DNA of 64,000 nt from Cyanophora paradoxa (taxonomy: Eukaryota > Glaucocystophyceae > Cyanophorales > Cyanophoraceae): assembly GCA_004431415.1 (NCBI GenBank), contig QPMI01000170.1, positions 1 through 64,000 of the forward strand, written 5' to 3'. The position numbers and the translations under genes are program-made. Positions 1 to 10,581 of the stretch are shown here, in pieces. The notes under the pieces were generated by a model that ran no database searches, was not told the origin of the DNA, and worked only from the letters and a program-made list of their open reading frames with translations. The stretch's first letter is position 1; the number at the start of each line of letters is the position of its first letter.

Positions 1-28
1 CCCCCCCCCCCCCCCCCCCCCCCCCCCC
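1..28. repeat. Poly-C run at the left edge
   Basis: 28 consecutive C residues open the window. It may be an intron tract like those elsewhere in the ABCC gene, or the collapsed end of an assembly gap. Confidence 0.7.
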
Positions 29-56
29 ATGGTTTGTTGACGTCGCGATAATGCAG

Positions 57-3000
57 ATGGGCTACGTCCGAACACTGAACATGGGCGATTTGTACCCGCT
101 CTGGTGCGCTCGCCGGTCTCGCCCACCCTCCCTCTCTCGCAGTTTGGCGAGCGCGGGGGTTCGCAGGGAGGGCGACCAGTCCCACGTCGTGATCGAGGTG
201 AGCGGCGCACCTAGCCCCGCGCGCCAAGCGCCCGCCGCTCCCACTTCCGCCTAGACGGGGCCCGGGCGTCCACACGCTAGCCTTCAGCGGGTCCAGCTGC
301 ACCACCGGAGCTACACCCCTAAGTCCCTTCCCCGGGGCGGAGGGGATGGCCGCGCGCTGGCGCGGCCCGCGCTAAGTTCACGAATTGTTTCGCGGCAGAA
401 CTTTCAGAGGGAGTGGAACAAGGTGCTTTGCATTTCAGCGCAGAGGGATGCGCCGACTCGGCTTTCGCTGACTCCCCGATGCACAGGAGAAGCACTTGGC
501 GCAGTGAGTGCTTGTGGGGCGAGGGGCGGCTGTGGGCGGGGGCGTGACGGGGCGGGCAGGCCGTCGTTCCTGCGGGCGATGCGGCGGGCGTTCGGGACGC
601 GCTTCTTCCTCGCGGCGCCCGTGAAGCTCGTGCACGACGTGCTCCAGTACATGAACCCCATCCTCCTCCACGCCCTCCTCTCGTCCGCCCCGCCCCGCCC
701 CGCCCCCGCCGGGCGCGGGGCCTCAGGGCAGGGCGCAGGTTCGTGGCGCAGCACGGGTCGAAGCAGGCGGGGAGCGGCTTCGCGATCGCCTTCGGCATGC
801 TCCTCGTGCCCCTCCTCCAGATCCTCCTCATCCACCAGTGTCCGCCCCGCCCCGGCCCCGCCCCCCGCACCCCGCCCGCCCTCACCCCGCCCCGCCCCCA
901 GACTTCCACATGGTCTTCAGGACCGGCATGCACGTGCGTCGGCACCCTGCTCGCCCCGCCCCTCCCTTTCTGGCCAGGGGCGGCAGCCGAAGCGGCGGGG
1001 CGGCAGATCCGGGCCGGCCTGGTGGGGGCGATCTACAAGAAGGCCCTCACGCTGAGCAACTCGGCGCGACAAGGCGCCAGCGTGGGGCAGATCGTCACGT
1101 GCGCGGCGCGGCGGGGGCGCCGGGCGGGGGCGGGGCTGAGGGCGGGGCGCGGGGGCCCGTGCGGCCCGCAGGCTGATGAGCGCGGACGCGCAACGGCTGA
1201 TGGACCTGACGACGTACCTGCACATCATCTGGTCGGGGCCCTTCCAGATCATCCTCTCCATCGCCCTCCTCTACCAGATCGTCTCCTGGGCCGCCTTCTC
1301 CGGCCTCGCCGTCATGGTCCTCATGATGCCCATTGTCCGCACCCGCCCCGCCCCGCCCGCCCCGCAGCGCCCCCGCTGACCGCGCGGGGCGTGCGGCGCG
1401 GGCAGAACACGGTGATCGCGAAGAAGATCGCGGGGATGCGGAAGGAGTGCGTCAAGGCGACGGACGAGCGGGTCAAGGTCTCCAACGAGGTCTTCCAGGG
1501 GATCAAGATCATCAAGCTCTACGCCTGGGAGCGCCCCTTCATCGAGAAGCTCACGGGCGTGCGGGGCAAGGAGCTCGACCAGATCGGCCGCATGGTCTAC
1601 GCCCAGGCCGCCTCCACCTTCGTTTCCCAGTTCGGTGCCCGCCGCCCCGCCCCCGCGCTTCCCCGGGGGCCGGGGGCGACGGGGCGCAGGGCCCATCCTG
1701 GTCTCGCTGGTGACGTTCGGGACGTACGCGCTGGCGGGGAACAAGCTGACGGCGGCGGCGGCGTTCACGACGCTGCAGCTCTTCAACCTCCTCCGCTTCC
1801 CCCTCATGATGCTCCCCAACATCGTCAACGGCCTCGCCCAGTCCAAGGTCGCCATCAACCGCATGTCGTGCGCCCGCCCGCCGCTCCCCGCCGCCCCGCC
1901 GCGCCCCGCGCGAGCGCCCTCGACCGGCGCGCAGCGAGTTCCTCCTGAAGGACGAGGTGGACCTCGAGTGCGGGCGTCCCCCTCCGGGCGGAGGCCGGGG
2001 CTGACGCGCGCGGGCGCAGCTACATCGAGGCGATCCCCCGGGTGCCGGAGTCGGGCCTGGAGAAGCAGGAGCTCGTGCGCTTCCGCAAGGCCTGCTTCTC
2101 CTGGGACGTCGCCGAGGCGGACAAGGGCAAGGCGATCGCCCTCAAGGACCACAAGGCGGCGGCGGCGGCGGCCCCGGCCCCGGCGCCGCCGCCGAAGATG
2201 CACCTGAAGGACGTCTCGTTCTCGGTGCGGCAGGGGGACCTCGTCATGGTCGTCGGGCCCGTCGGCTCCGGCAAGACCTCCCTCCTCTCCGCCATCATCG
2301 GCGAGATGCGCCACTGCGCCGGCGAGGCGCGCCCGCCCCCGCCCCGCTCCGAGCCCCGCGGCGGCGCGGCTGAGGGGGCGCAGGTCGCGATGCTGAGCCC
2401 GGCGAGCCTGCGGGTGGCGTACGTGGCGCAGGAGAGCTGGATCTCGAACGCGACGCTGCGGGACAACGTCTGCTTCGGCCTCCCGTACGAGCGCGCCGCC
2501 TACGAGCGCACCGTGGCCGCCTGCGCCCTCGTCGCCGACTTCTCCGTGCTCCCCGCGGGGGACCTGACGGAGATCGGGGAGAAGGGGATCAACCTCTCGG
2601 GGGGGCAGAAGGCCCGCGTCGCCCTCGCCCGCGCCGTCTACTCCGACTCCGCCCTCTACCTCCTCGACGACCCCGTCCGCCCCGCCCCGCCCCACCCCGC
2701 CCCGGCCGCCGCCCTCGCCGACGGGCCGGCGCCGGGGGGCAGCTGTCGGCCGTGGACAGCCACGTGGCGAAGCACATCTTCGAGGAGTGCGTGCAGGGCG
2801 TGCTCGGCGCCAAGACGCGCGTCCTCTGCACGCACCACCTGCAGTACCTGCCCCACGCCGACCTCGTCCTCGTCCTCAAGGCCCGCCCCGCCGCCCCTCC
2901 CCGCCCCGGCGCGGCGCCGACGCCGGCGCAGGACGGGCAGGTGGCCGAGGCGGGGACGTACCGCGAGCTCGTCTCCTCGGGGCTCGACTTCGCCGCCCTC

Positions 3001-5664
3001 CTCAAGGCCCGCCCCGCCCCCGCCCCGGCGCCCCCGTCCCCCTCACTCCCCCCGCAGTCCTACGGCTACCACGACGATGAGGAGCAGGCCGCCGCCGCCC
3101 CAGCGGCCGACGGGGTTGGGAAGGAGGGCGAGGGCGCCGCGGCCGCCAAGCCGGGCGCCAAGGGCGAGCAGGGGGCCGCCAACGGGACCCCGGCCAAGGC
3201 TGGCGCCCCGGGGGAGGCCGCCAAGCCGGCGGGCACCCCGCAGGCGGCCGGGCCGCCGGGCGGGCCCGGCAAGGGCGGCGCTGCGAACGGGGCGGGGGCG
3301 GGGGCGGAGAAGGGGCGGCTGATCAAGGCGGAGGCGCGGGCGAAGGGCGGGGTGGACGCCAAGGTGTACAAGGCGTACATCCTGGCGTGCGGGGGCACGG
3401 CGGCCATCGCCATGCTGCTCGTCCTCTGGACCCTCTCCAACATCTTCCGCGTCGGCTCCGACTACTGGCTCGCCTACTGGTGCCCCCGCGCCCCGCCGCC
3501 CCGCCTCGCCCCGTCGCCCTGACGCGTGGGCGGGGCAGGTCGGCGCACGAGACGGGCCACCGGGTGGCGCCGGCCGGCTCGCAGCGCGGCTCGAGCTTCT
3601 ACCTGAGCGGCTACGCGCTCTTCGGGCTGGCGGTCTCGATCGGCATCCTCGCGCGCTCGCTGCAGCTGACCTTCGCGTGCCTGCGGGGCGCCCGCGTCCT
3701 CCACGACCGCATGTTCCAGACCGTCCTCCGCGCCCCCATGAGCTTCTTCGAGACCACCCCGCTCGGCCGCATCACCAACCGCTTCTCCGCCGACCAGGAC
3801 AAGATCGACCAGAGCATCTCCGTGCGCCCCGCGCCCCCGCCTCCCCGTCTCCGGCCTCCGACGGGGGCGGGGCGGGGGGCGCGGGCAGGGCTCGATGTCG
3901 ATGTACATCAACACGGTGTTCACGGTGGCGTCGTCGCTGATGGTGATCATCGTCGTCTCGCCCTGGTTCATCCTCCCGATGGTCCCCCTCGCCTTCCTCT
4001 ACCGCGGCATCCAGCGCTACTACATCGCCTCCTCCCGCGAGCTCAAGCGCCTCGACTCGTCCGCCCCGCCCCCGCCCCCGCACCGCCCCCCGCCCCCTCG
4101 CCGACGCCCCGGCAGCGTGAGCCGGTCGCCGATCTACGCGCACTTCTCGGAGACGCTGAGCGGGCTGGCGACGGTGCGGGCGTTCAAGGTGCAGCAGCGC
4201 TTCGAGGCGGAGAACGAGCGGCGGCTGGACGAGTCCCAGCGCGCCTACTACTGCCTCAACGCCTCCAACCGCTGGCTCGGCTCCCGCCTCGAGTTCGTGG
4301 GGGCGTCCATCGTCTTCCTCGCCTCGCTGCTCATCGTCGTGGGGCGCGACGCCATCGACCCGGGCATCGCCGGCCTCTCGATGACCAACGCCTCGACGGT
4401 CACGGGCTGGCTCTCCTGGATGGTGCGCGTCTCCACCGAGGTCGAGATGCAGATGAACGCCGTCGAGCGCGCCCTCGAGTACTGCGAGGCCCGCCCCCGC
4501 CCCGCCCCGCCCCATCCCACCCCGCCCCGCCCCGCCCCGGCGCTGAGGCGGCGCAGCTGGCCCCGGAGGCGCCGGCGGTGATGGAGGAGTCGCGGCCGCC
4601 GCGGGGCTGGCCGGCGCGCGGGGCGATCGAGTTCGAGAAGCTGGTGGTGAAGTACCGGCACGAGCCCGTGCTCAAGGGCCTCTCTGCCTCCATCCGCCAC
4701 GGCGAGAAGATCGGCATCGTCGGCCGCACGGGGGCCGGCAAGTCGACCCTCATGACGGCCCTCTTCCGCCTCGTGGAGCCGGCGGGGGGCGCCATCCGCG
4801 TCGACGGCGTGGACATCACGGCGATCGGGACGGAGGACCTGCGCTCCAAGCTCTCCATCATCCCCCAGGACCCCGTCCTCTTCTCCGGCTCCCTCCGCTC
4901 CAACCTCGACCCCTTCTCCCTCCACTCCGACCCCGAGCTCTGGGCCCGCCCCCGCCCCGCGGCCCCCGCCGCCGCTGGCCCGCCCCGCCTTGGCTCACGC
5001 GGGGGCGCAGAGCGTGGTGGACCGGATCGGGATGCGGCGGCTGGTGGAGGAGCACGAGAAGAAGCTCGAGTACCCGATCTCGGAGGGCGGGTCGAACCTC
5101 TCGGCGGGGCAGAAGCAGCTGGTGTGCCTGGGGCGGTGCCTGCTGCGCAAGTCGAAGATCCTCGTCCTGGACGAGGCGACGAGCAGCGTGGACCAGGCCA
5201 CCGACGCCGCCATCCAGGCGACGGTGCGGGAGGAGTTCAAGGACGCCACCGTCCTCGCCATCGCCCGTGCGGCCCCCGCCCCGCCCCCCCGCCCAGAGCC
5301 CCCGGCCGCCCCCGACTGCCCCCCAGACCGCCTCAACACGATCCTCGACGCCGACCGCGTGCTGGTGCTGGACCAGGGCCAGGTCGCCGAGTTCGACTCC
5401 CCCCGCGCCCTCGCCGCCATCGAGGGCGGCATCTTCGCCTCCATGCTCGCCCAGTCCGGCAACGCCGCCGCCCGCCGCCTCGCCATGCTCTCCACCGCCT
5501 CCGCCTCCTCCTCCAGCCTCGGCCGCCAGAGCCCCATCGGCCTCCCCGGCGGTCCCCGCGCCCCCTCCCCCGCCACCCCGTTCCTCGGCGCGCCCGCAGC
5601 TGCGCTGGCGCCGGCTGGCACCGCCACAGGGCCCCGCGGCGCGTCTGCAGTGCCGGAGATATAA
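57..5664 (+). CDS. ABC transporter, subfamily C (MRP/multidrug-resistance-associated), 5'-partial
   Basis: ATP-driven exporter of the ABCC type, expected in plasma or vacuolar membrane with organic anion or conjugate substrates; the substrate cannot be read from sequence. Order seen: cytosolic lead-in ([14 protein letters not shown], then [12 protein letters not shown]), TMD1 (about 620-1870), NBD1 with Walker [11 protein letters not shown] (near 2251-2280), signature [12 protein letters not shown] and Walker B LYLLDD interrupted by an intron at 2675-2742, an Ala/Gly/Pro/Lys linker (about 3090-3310), TMD2 (3360-4490), and NBD2 with Walker [10 protein letters not shown], signature LSAGQKQLV, Walker [11 protein letters not shown]. 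The NBD2 H-loop is intact once the intron near 5266-5324 is removed (AHRLNTI). Introns are GT-AG or GC-AG; 2881-2931 is a clear GC-AG case after AAG. The N-terminal exons lie left of the window, so the ATG at 51 is not the start. The stop at 5662-5664 is firm; the exact subfamily member is not known. Confidence 0.9.
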
Positions 5665-5880
5665 AACGAGGCATACTTGTTTAGCGATAGGAATCGAAAG
5701 TGAAGCTATCAGCTGCAGCGCAGGGCCTTGGCGATCGAAGGGTGCATGTGCGCAGGCTTCAGCTTGACTCTTCGCTCCCGATGGGGGGCGGAGAGAGGGG
5801 TATAGAGGCCTAGGACGAAGTTGAGCGCTAGCATCCGATCCAGCAGTCGCAGCCAGCGCAGCGCATAGCCGGCTAGAAGA

Positions 5881-8457
5881 ATGCAGGCGTTTTCAGCCAG
5901 CTCAGCGCTGTTGCCTTCCCGGCGCACCGTGCGCCTCCCGTTGGAACCCATGCAGCCTCGCACGCTGACCCGACCCGATCGCACGCCAGGGACCCGTTGC
6001 GTCCTCGAGAACCGAGGCGTACGGCCAGAAGCTTCGGACGCGGACCCTGCTCAGGCCGCGTCCCAGCCGCGTCCGCTTCGAGGTAATCGCAGGCATTCGC
6101 GATGTATGGGAGGAGGACACGGAGCGGAAGCTGTCGCAAATGCGTCTCCAGTCCGTCGCCCTCCCTCCCCGAGCTTAGCTACTCCGGCGTTAGTCGCGCA
6201 GGGGGGGGCCTAGCGACGCGTAGCTAGAGGGCTGGCCAAGCGCAAAAGCTTGTTCGCAACGCGTCTGATCGATCGTACGTCGGCAGGGAAATGACGTACG
6301 AGCAGGTGCCAACCGCGCCGTGCCGCGCGCGCGACGTTGACCGGGAGCGATCGGGCCTGACCGGCCGCGCAGCGCATGAAGTGGGAGAAGATTCAGAAGA
6401 GGAAGAAGGTGCCTCGCCTCGCATCTCCGCCCGGCCGCAGTGGCCGTTCGCACGCGGAGCCACTGCTCGCCGCCCCGCCGTGCGGCCCGTTCACGCGTGC
6501 CCGCCCGGCGCCGCAGAACGAGGAGTGGGCGAGCGTCAAGTGGGACCAGACGAGCATCGCCGCGGGCAACACGTGCGCCGCGCGCCCCGCGCGCCCCGCG
6601 CGAGCCGGCCCCTGACGCCCCGCCGGCGCGTACGCAGGAACATCACGGCGGGTGAGCCGGCGGCGCCGCGCCCTCATCCCTCGCCGGGGTAGGCTCTGAG
6701 CGCGCGGCGCAGGGGCGAAGAAGGGGGCGATCCCCGACGTCTTCGCAGTGCGTTGGGCGCGGCGGGGCGGGCGGCGGGGCGGGGCGGGGCGGCTGAGGGG
6801 CCGGGGGCGGGCAGGGTAACTTCCTGGGGAAGGACGCGGGTACGTCTGGCCTTCGCTCCGAGCCTCCGACGGTGCCCCATAATTTCGTCAGACTTCGTGT
6901 TCGATTATCGAATGGCGAAGACGAAGGCGCTCCGCAACATCGAGGGCGACTTCGTGCGCCGGCGAGCGACGCGGGGCGGCGCGGCGCGCGGGGCTGACGC
7001 GCCGGGGGCCGCGCAGTACGTGCCGAAGGAGTTCGAGGAGCGCATCGTCACGCACATCGGTGCGTGGCGCCGGCCGGGCGCAGCGGGGCGCCCCCACCCC
7101 TCCCGCACCCCTCACGCGGGGCCCCGCAGTGAAGAACATGATCATGCACACGCTCGACAAGGTCCAGGTGCCCCTCATCCTCGGTGCGCCCCGCCAGGCT
7201 CTCCTCCCTCGCCCCCGCCCCCCGCCCCGCCCCCGGCGAGCGCGCCCGCCCCGCAGGCGTCTGGGGCGCCAAGGGCGAGGGCAAGTCGTTCGGCGTGGTG
7301 CGTGGGCCCGCGCCGCGGCGGGGGCGGCGGAGGCGAGGGGGTCGGGGGCTGGGCAGGAGCTGGTGCTGAAGAAGATGGGGGTGGAGCCGGTGGTGATGAG
7401 CGCGGGGGAGCTGGAGTCGAAGAACGCGGGGGAGCCGGCGGCGCTGCTGCGGCGGCGCTACATCGAGGCGAGCAACGAGATCTTCAAGGGCAAGATGTGC
7501 GTCCTCATGATCAACGACCTCGACGCCGGCATCGGCCGCCTCTCCTGTCCGCCCCGCCCCGACCCCCCGCCCCCTGCCGCCCCGCGCCTCACGCGCCGGG
7601 GCGCAGACAACACGCAGTACACCGTGAACATGCAGACCTTCTCCGGCGCCCTCATGAACATTGCCGACAACCCGTGCGCCGCCGCCGCCCCGCTCGCCCC
7701 GCCGCGCGGCGGGCGTGGCGGACGCGCGGGGGGGCGGCAGGGACAACGTGCAGCTGAGCGAGTACATCAAGGAGAAGACGAAGCGGGTGCCGATCATCAT
7801 CACGGGGAACGACCTGTCGACGGTGTACGCGCCGCTGCTGCGGGACGGGCGGATGGACAAGTTCTACTGGAAGCCGAGCTTCGAGGACCGCGTGGAGGTC
7901 GCCTTCTGCATGTTCAAGGAGGAGGGCCTCTCCAGGGAGGACGTCCGAGAGCTCCTCACCCGCTACCCCGGCCAGTCCACCGACTTCATCGTGCCCGCTC
8001 CCGGCCCCGGCCCCGGCCCCGCCCCGGCCCCGCCCCCGACGCCGACGCGGGGCGGGGCTGCAGGGGGCGATCCGGGCGCGCATGTACGACGACTCCATCA
8101 TGCAGTACATCAAGCAGGCGCCGCCCCCGCCCTCCCCGCCCCGCCCCGCCCGCCGAGCGCCGCCCTGAAGCGCGCCCCGGCAGGTCGGCGTCTCCGAGCT
8201 CGGGAAGCGCCTCGTCAATGCCAAGGCCGGCCGCCCCGCTCGCCGAGCCCGGGCCCGGCGGCTCGCTGAGGGGGCGGGGCGGGCAGGACCCGCTGCCGAC
8301 GTTCGAGAAGCCGAAGCTGGGGCTGGGGGAGATCATGGCGATCGCGGAGGACCTGGCCAAGGAGAAGGAGTACGTCAACAAGATCCGCCTCGTCGAGGAG
8401 TACGTCTCGGACTACAACCCCTACGCCTCAAAGGGCGTCGGCCTCCGAATGAAGTAG
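5881..8457 (+). CDS. rca: Rubisco activase (green-type Rca, AAA+ ATPase), with N-terminal extension
   Basis: AAA+ remodeller that releases inhibitory sugar phosphates from Rubisco in the plastid stroma. The core matches plant/green Rca throughout: Walker [13 protein letters not shown] (split by an intron near 7195-7257), [15 protein letters not shown], Walker [13 protein letters not shown] (about 7496-7531), [20 protein letters not shown], sensor 1 [20 protein letters not shown] (about 7793-7855) with candidate arginine fingers, and the C-terminal lid region [14 protein letters not shown]. About eleven short introns must be removed. Upstream exons join in phase as [19 protein letters not shown] (6518-6579), then [11 protein letters not shown] and [15 protein letters not shown], giving the usual Rca N-domain. 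Further upstream an in-phase reading ([18 protein letters not shown], then [14 protein letters not shown]) leads back to ATG 5881, whose Ser/Arg-rich [18 protein letters not shown] resembles a targeting peptide. The core is certain. The first three exons are inferred, and one join uses a GC donor near 6143. Confidence 0.88.
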
Positions 8458-9085
8458 GCCTCGCCCGGCACCAGGCCACCCGGCACCACCCGCCGCCCGC
8501 CGCATACCAATTCCCCCGGAATTGCAATAGACTTGGCGAAGCGGCTCGCGGGCCGCGGCTCCTCCAAGTTAAGCCTTGCCCTGCGGCTGAACTCGCGGCC
8601 GCGCATTGCAATCGAAGAGGAGAGGAGGGGGGCGGGGATTGAATTCGTACCTACTAGGGCTAGCTAGCGCTATAGCGCTAGCTACCGTAGTACCGGTATA
8701 TGGGGGGAACAGGAGAGTCGTGGCTCATGTAGTGAATTCGAAGAACTTCGGAAATCCGGTATCGATCATCGGAGCGGATCCGAGGATGATCCGACCGTCG
8801 GCCGCCGCGGCGCCGGCGCGATCGATATCATCCGATATCGATGATCGGATGACTCAGTGATCCGACGTCGACGTCGTCGACGGCCTAGGCCTCACCATGA
8901 CCAAGCCCATCGGCGCGCCGCCATGTTATTGCCGCCACCATATAGCTATAGCTAGCTAAAGCTCGTGTACATGTGCTGGCCATGGGCACGTGTACTGCTG
9001 GCCGCTGGCGGCGTGGCGCCGCTGAGCGTTGCTGGTTCGGTTCCTGGGTGGGTGCATTTCCTGTGTTGCAAAGTAGCCCCGTGCC
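8458..9085. other. Intergenic region dense in short palindromes
   Basis: No coding exon is seen. After the Rubisco activase stop the sequence is ordinary until about 8640, then becomes packed with perfect short palindromes to about 8960. These include a 24-nt perfect palindrome at 8661-8684 and many GATC-, ATCGAT-, GTCGAC- and CTAG-type hexamers, so that ATCGAT/ATCGGAT variants recur several times between 8760 and 8860. Less GC-rich than the genes. It probably holds the activase 3' end and the promoter of the HEAT-repeat gene, but no TATA box or polyadenylation signal is obvious. Confidence 0.5.
8661..8684. repeat. 24-nt perfect palindrome
   Basis: Reads the same on both strands over 24 bases: TAGCTAGCGCTA followed by its reverse complement, centred at 8672/8673. 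The flanking C on each side ends the symmetry. It could form a cruciform or be a dimeric protein site; nothing shows which. Confidence 0.9.
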
Positions 9086-10411
9086 ATGGCCTGCTTCGTC
9101 CTGCCCGCCGTCAGTGTCTCATCGCGGCCGCAGCTGCAGCAGGAGCCGCTTATTGCAATTCGAGCATCCACAGCCGCAACGGGCGCCTTCGCACGCCAGC
9201 CAGCAGCTCGTTCGTCGGAGTTTTTCGGCCGGCAGACGCGCGCCTTCAAATTCGCATGCCGCACAAGCGTTAGGCAGCTGTTTGAATTCTACGCGCCGAC
9301 GTTGCCGTGCCGCTGCCAATCTGACGAGGCTCCGGTGAAGGAGTTCGCCGACAAGTACAAGGCACGCGCCCACAGCGCTGCTCATGCGCGCCGGCTGAAG
9401 TGAGGCGCTTCTTTCGCATGCAGAGCGAGGACCCGCAGGAGCGGTCGGCCGCCATCCGCGGCACGCGCGCGGTGCAATTGCAATCAATATCGGTGCAATT
9501 GCAAGCAGGCTGACGGCGGGGCGTGGCGGGTGCAGTATCCCGGCAGGCTGGCGATCCCGATGCTTCTCCAGGCTGCAAAAGATGTCGATGCGGCGTGCAG
9601 ATTCCAGGCGCGGCGAGACTGCGAATGCCCCCGAGTCGGCGATCTGACGCGCACCGGCATGCGCAGGCCGTCAGCAGCATCGCGAGCTTCGGGCAGGTGG
9701 AGGGGCTCGACGAGGCGGCAGTTGCTATGGCCCTCGAGGACGTCCGCCCCTCCCCGCCGACGTCCGCCCCGCCCCGACTAACTCCACGACGTCGGGCTTT
9801 AGAGCCTCTTCAATGAGCCGGACGTGCGCGCCGCCGCGCGCCGCCTTCCCCGCGCCGCCCTCACGCGCGGCGGGCGCAGGCGACAATCCAGGCGGCGGCG
9901 GCGGACGCGATCGGGGCGCTGAAGCTGGCGCGCTGCTTCCCCGCGCTGCAGGACAAGCTCCTGCAGAGCGCCGACTGGTCCGTTGGCTCGTGCCCAGGCC
10001 CGCAGAGCGCACTGGGTCCGCGCTCAGAGTCCTTCCAGGTCCGTCCGCACCGCCATCGTCGCCGCCCTCGGGGAGCTCAAGGCACGCCCCCCCGCTCCCC
10101 CGCCCCGGCCCGCCCCTCCGGCGCCTCGACCGCGCCAGCGCAGGACCCGAGGGGGTACGACCTCATCGTGTCTGCACTCCGGGGGGCCACGGACGAGGCC
10201 GGTGCGTGCCGCCCCACCCGCGCCGCCCCACCCGCGCCGCCCCACCCGCGCCTGACACGTAGCACCAGACATTTGGGTAAAACTGGCGGCGATCGTAGCC
10301 CTTGGAGAGCTTGGCGACAAGCGCGCCGTCGAGCTCCTGGAGCCGCTCGTGGAAGACGAAGACTTCCAGGTCTCCATGCGCGCCCGCCAGGCCCTCGACG
10401 CCCTCCAGTGA
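9086..10411 (+). CDS. HEAT-repeat protein (PBS-lyase-like HEAT family)
   Basis: Alpha-solenoid protein, partner unknown. After removing short introns the exons read as consecutive HEAT helices: EDPQERSAAIRGT, PGRLAIPMLLQAAKDVDAA, ASFGQVEGLDEAAVAMALED, SLFNEPD, ATIQAAAADAIGALKLARC, SVRTAIVAALGELK, YDLIVSALRGATDEA and a last unit AAIVALGELGDKRAVELL then LLEPLVEDEDFQVSMRARQA. The pattern resembles the HEAT repeats of phycobilin lyases (CpcE/CpeY family), but no lyase-specific residue was identified, so only the fold is called. The first 60 or so residues from ATG 9086 (MACFVLPAVSVSSRPQ, later Arg/Ser-rich) may be an organelle-targeting sequence. Introns include a 24-nt GT-AG one just after LK (near 9400-9423), a GC-AG one after LK at 10080, and one at about 10201-10265 containing a 15-bp triplicate. 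Stop TGA is at 10409-10411. The region around 9590-9665 is the least certain. Confidence 0.72.
10205..10250 (+). repeat. 15-bp tandem triplicate inside a HEAT-gene intron
   Basis: CACCCGCGCCGCCCC-type unit repeated about three times head to tail inside the intron that separates the last two HEAT exons. Such C-rich slippage repeats suggest how intron lengths drift in this genome. Confidence 0.7.
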
Positions 10412-10581
10412 GGGCCCGCTGTGCGAATCTCCGAGGCTCAATGGAACCTTTCAAAAGTTGCGGCGAGCTAAGTTGCGTGCCATCATGATCATTTGAAAAC
10501 GAAGACGTGCGGCCGAGGCGGCACTCGCGGCAGACAGGAGAACTAGGCAGAAGACTAGCAGTCGAGGGCAGCAATTTCGAG

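Noticed and set aside
51-254. ATG at 51 as the start of the ABCC gene
   Set aside because: It overlaps a splice acceptor, and the protein begins in the middle of the ABCC lead-in before TMD1; upstream exons must lie outside the window.
6190-6692. Separate small gene around 6291-6692
   Set aside because: The pieces splice in phase into the N-terminal part of Rubisco activase, which explains them better than an independent open frame.
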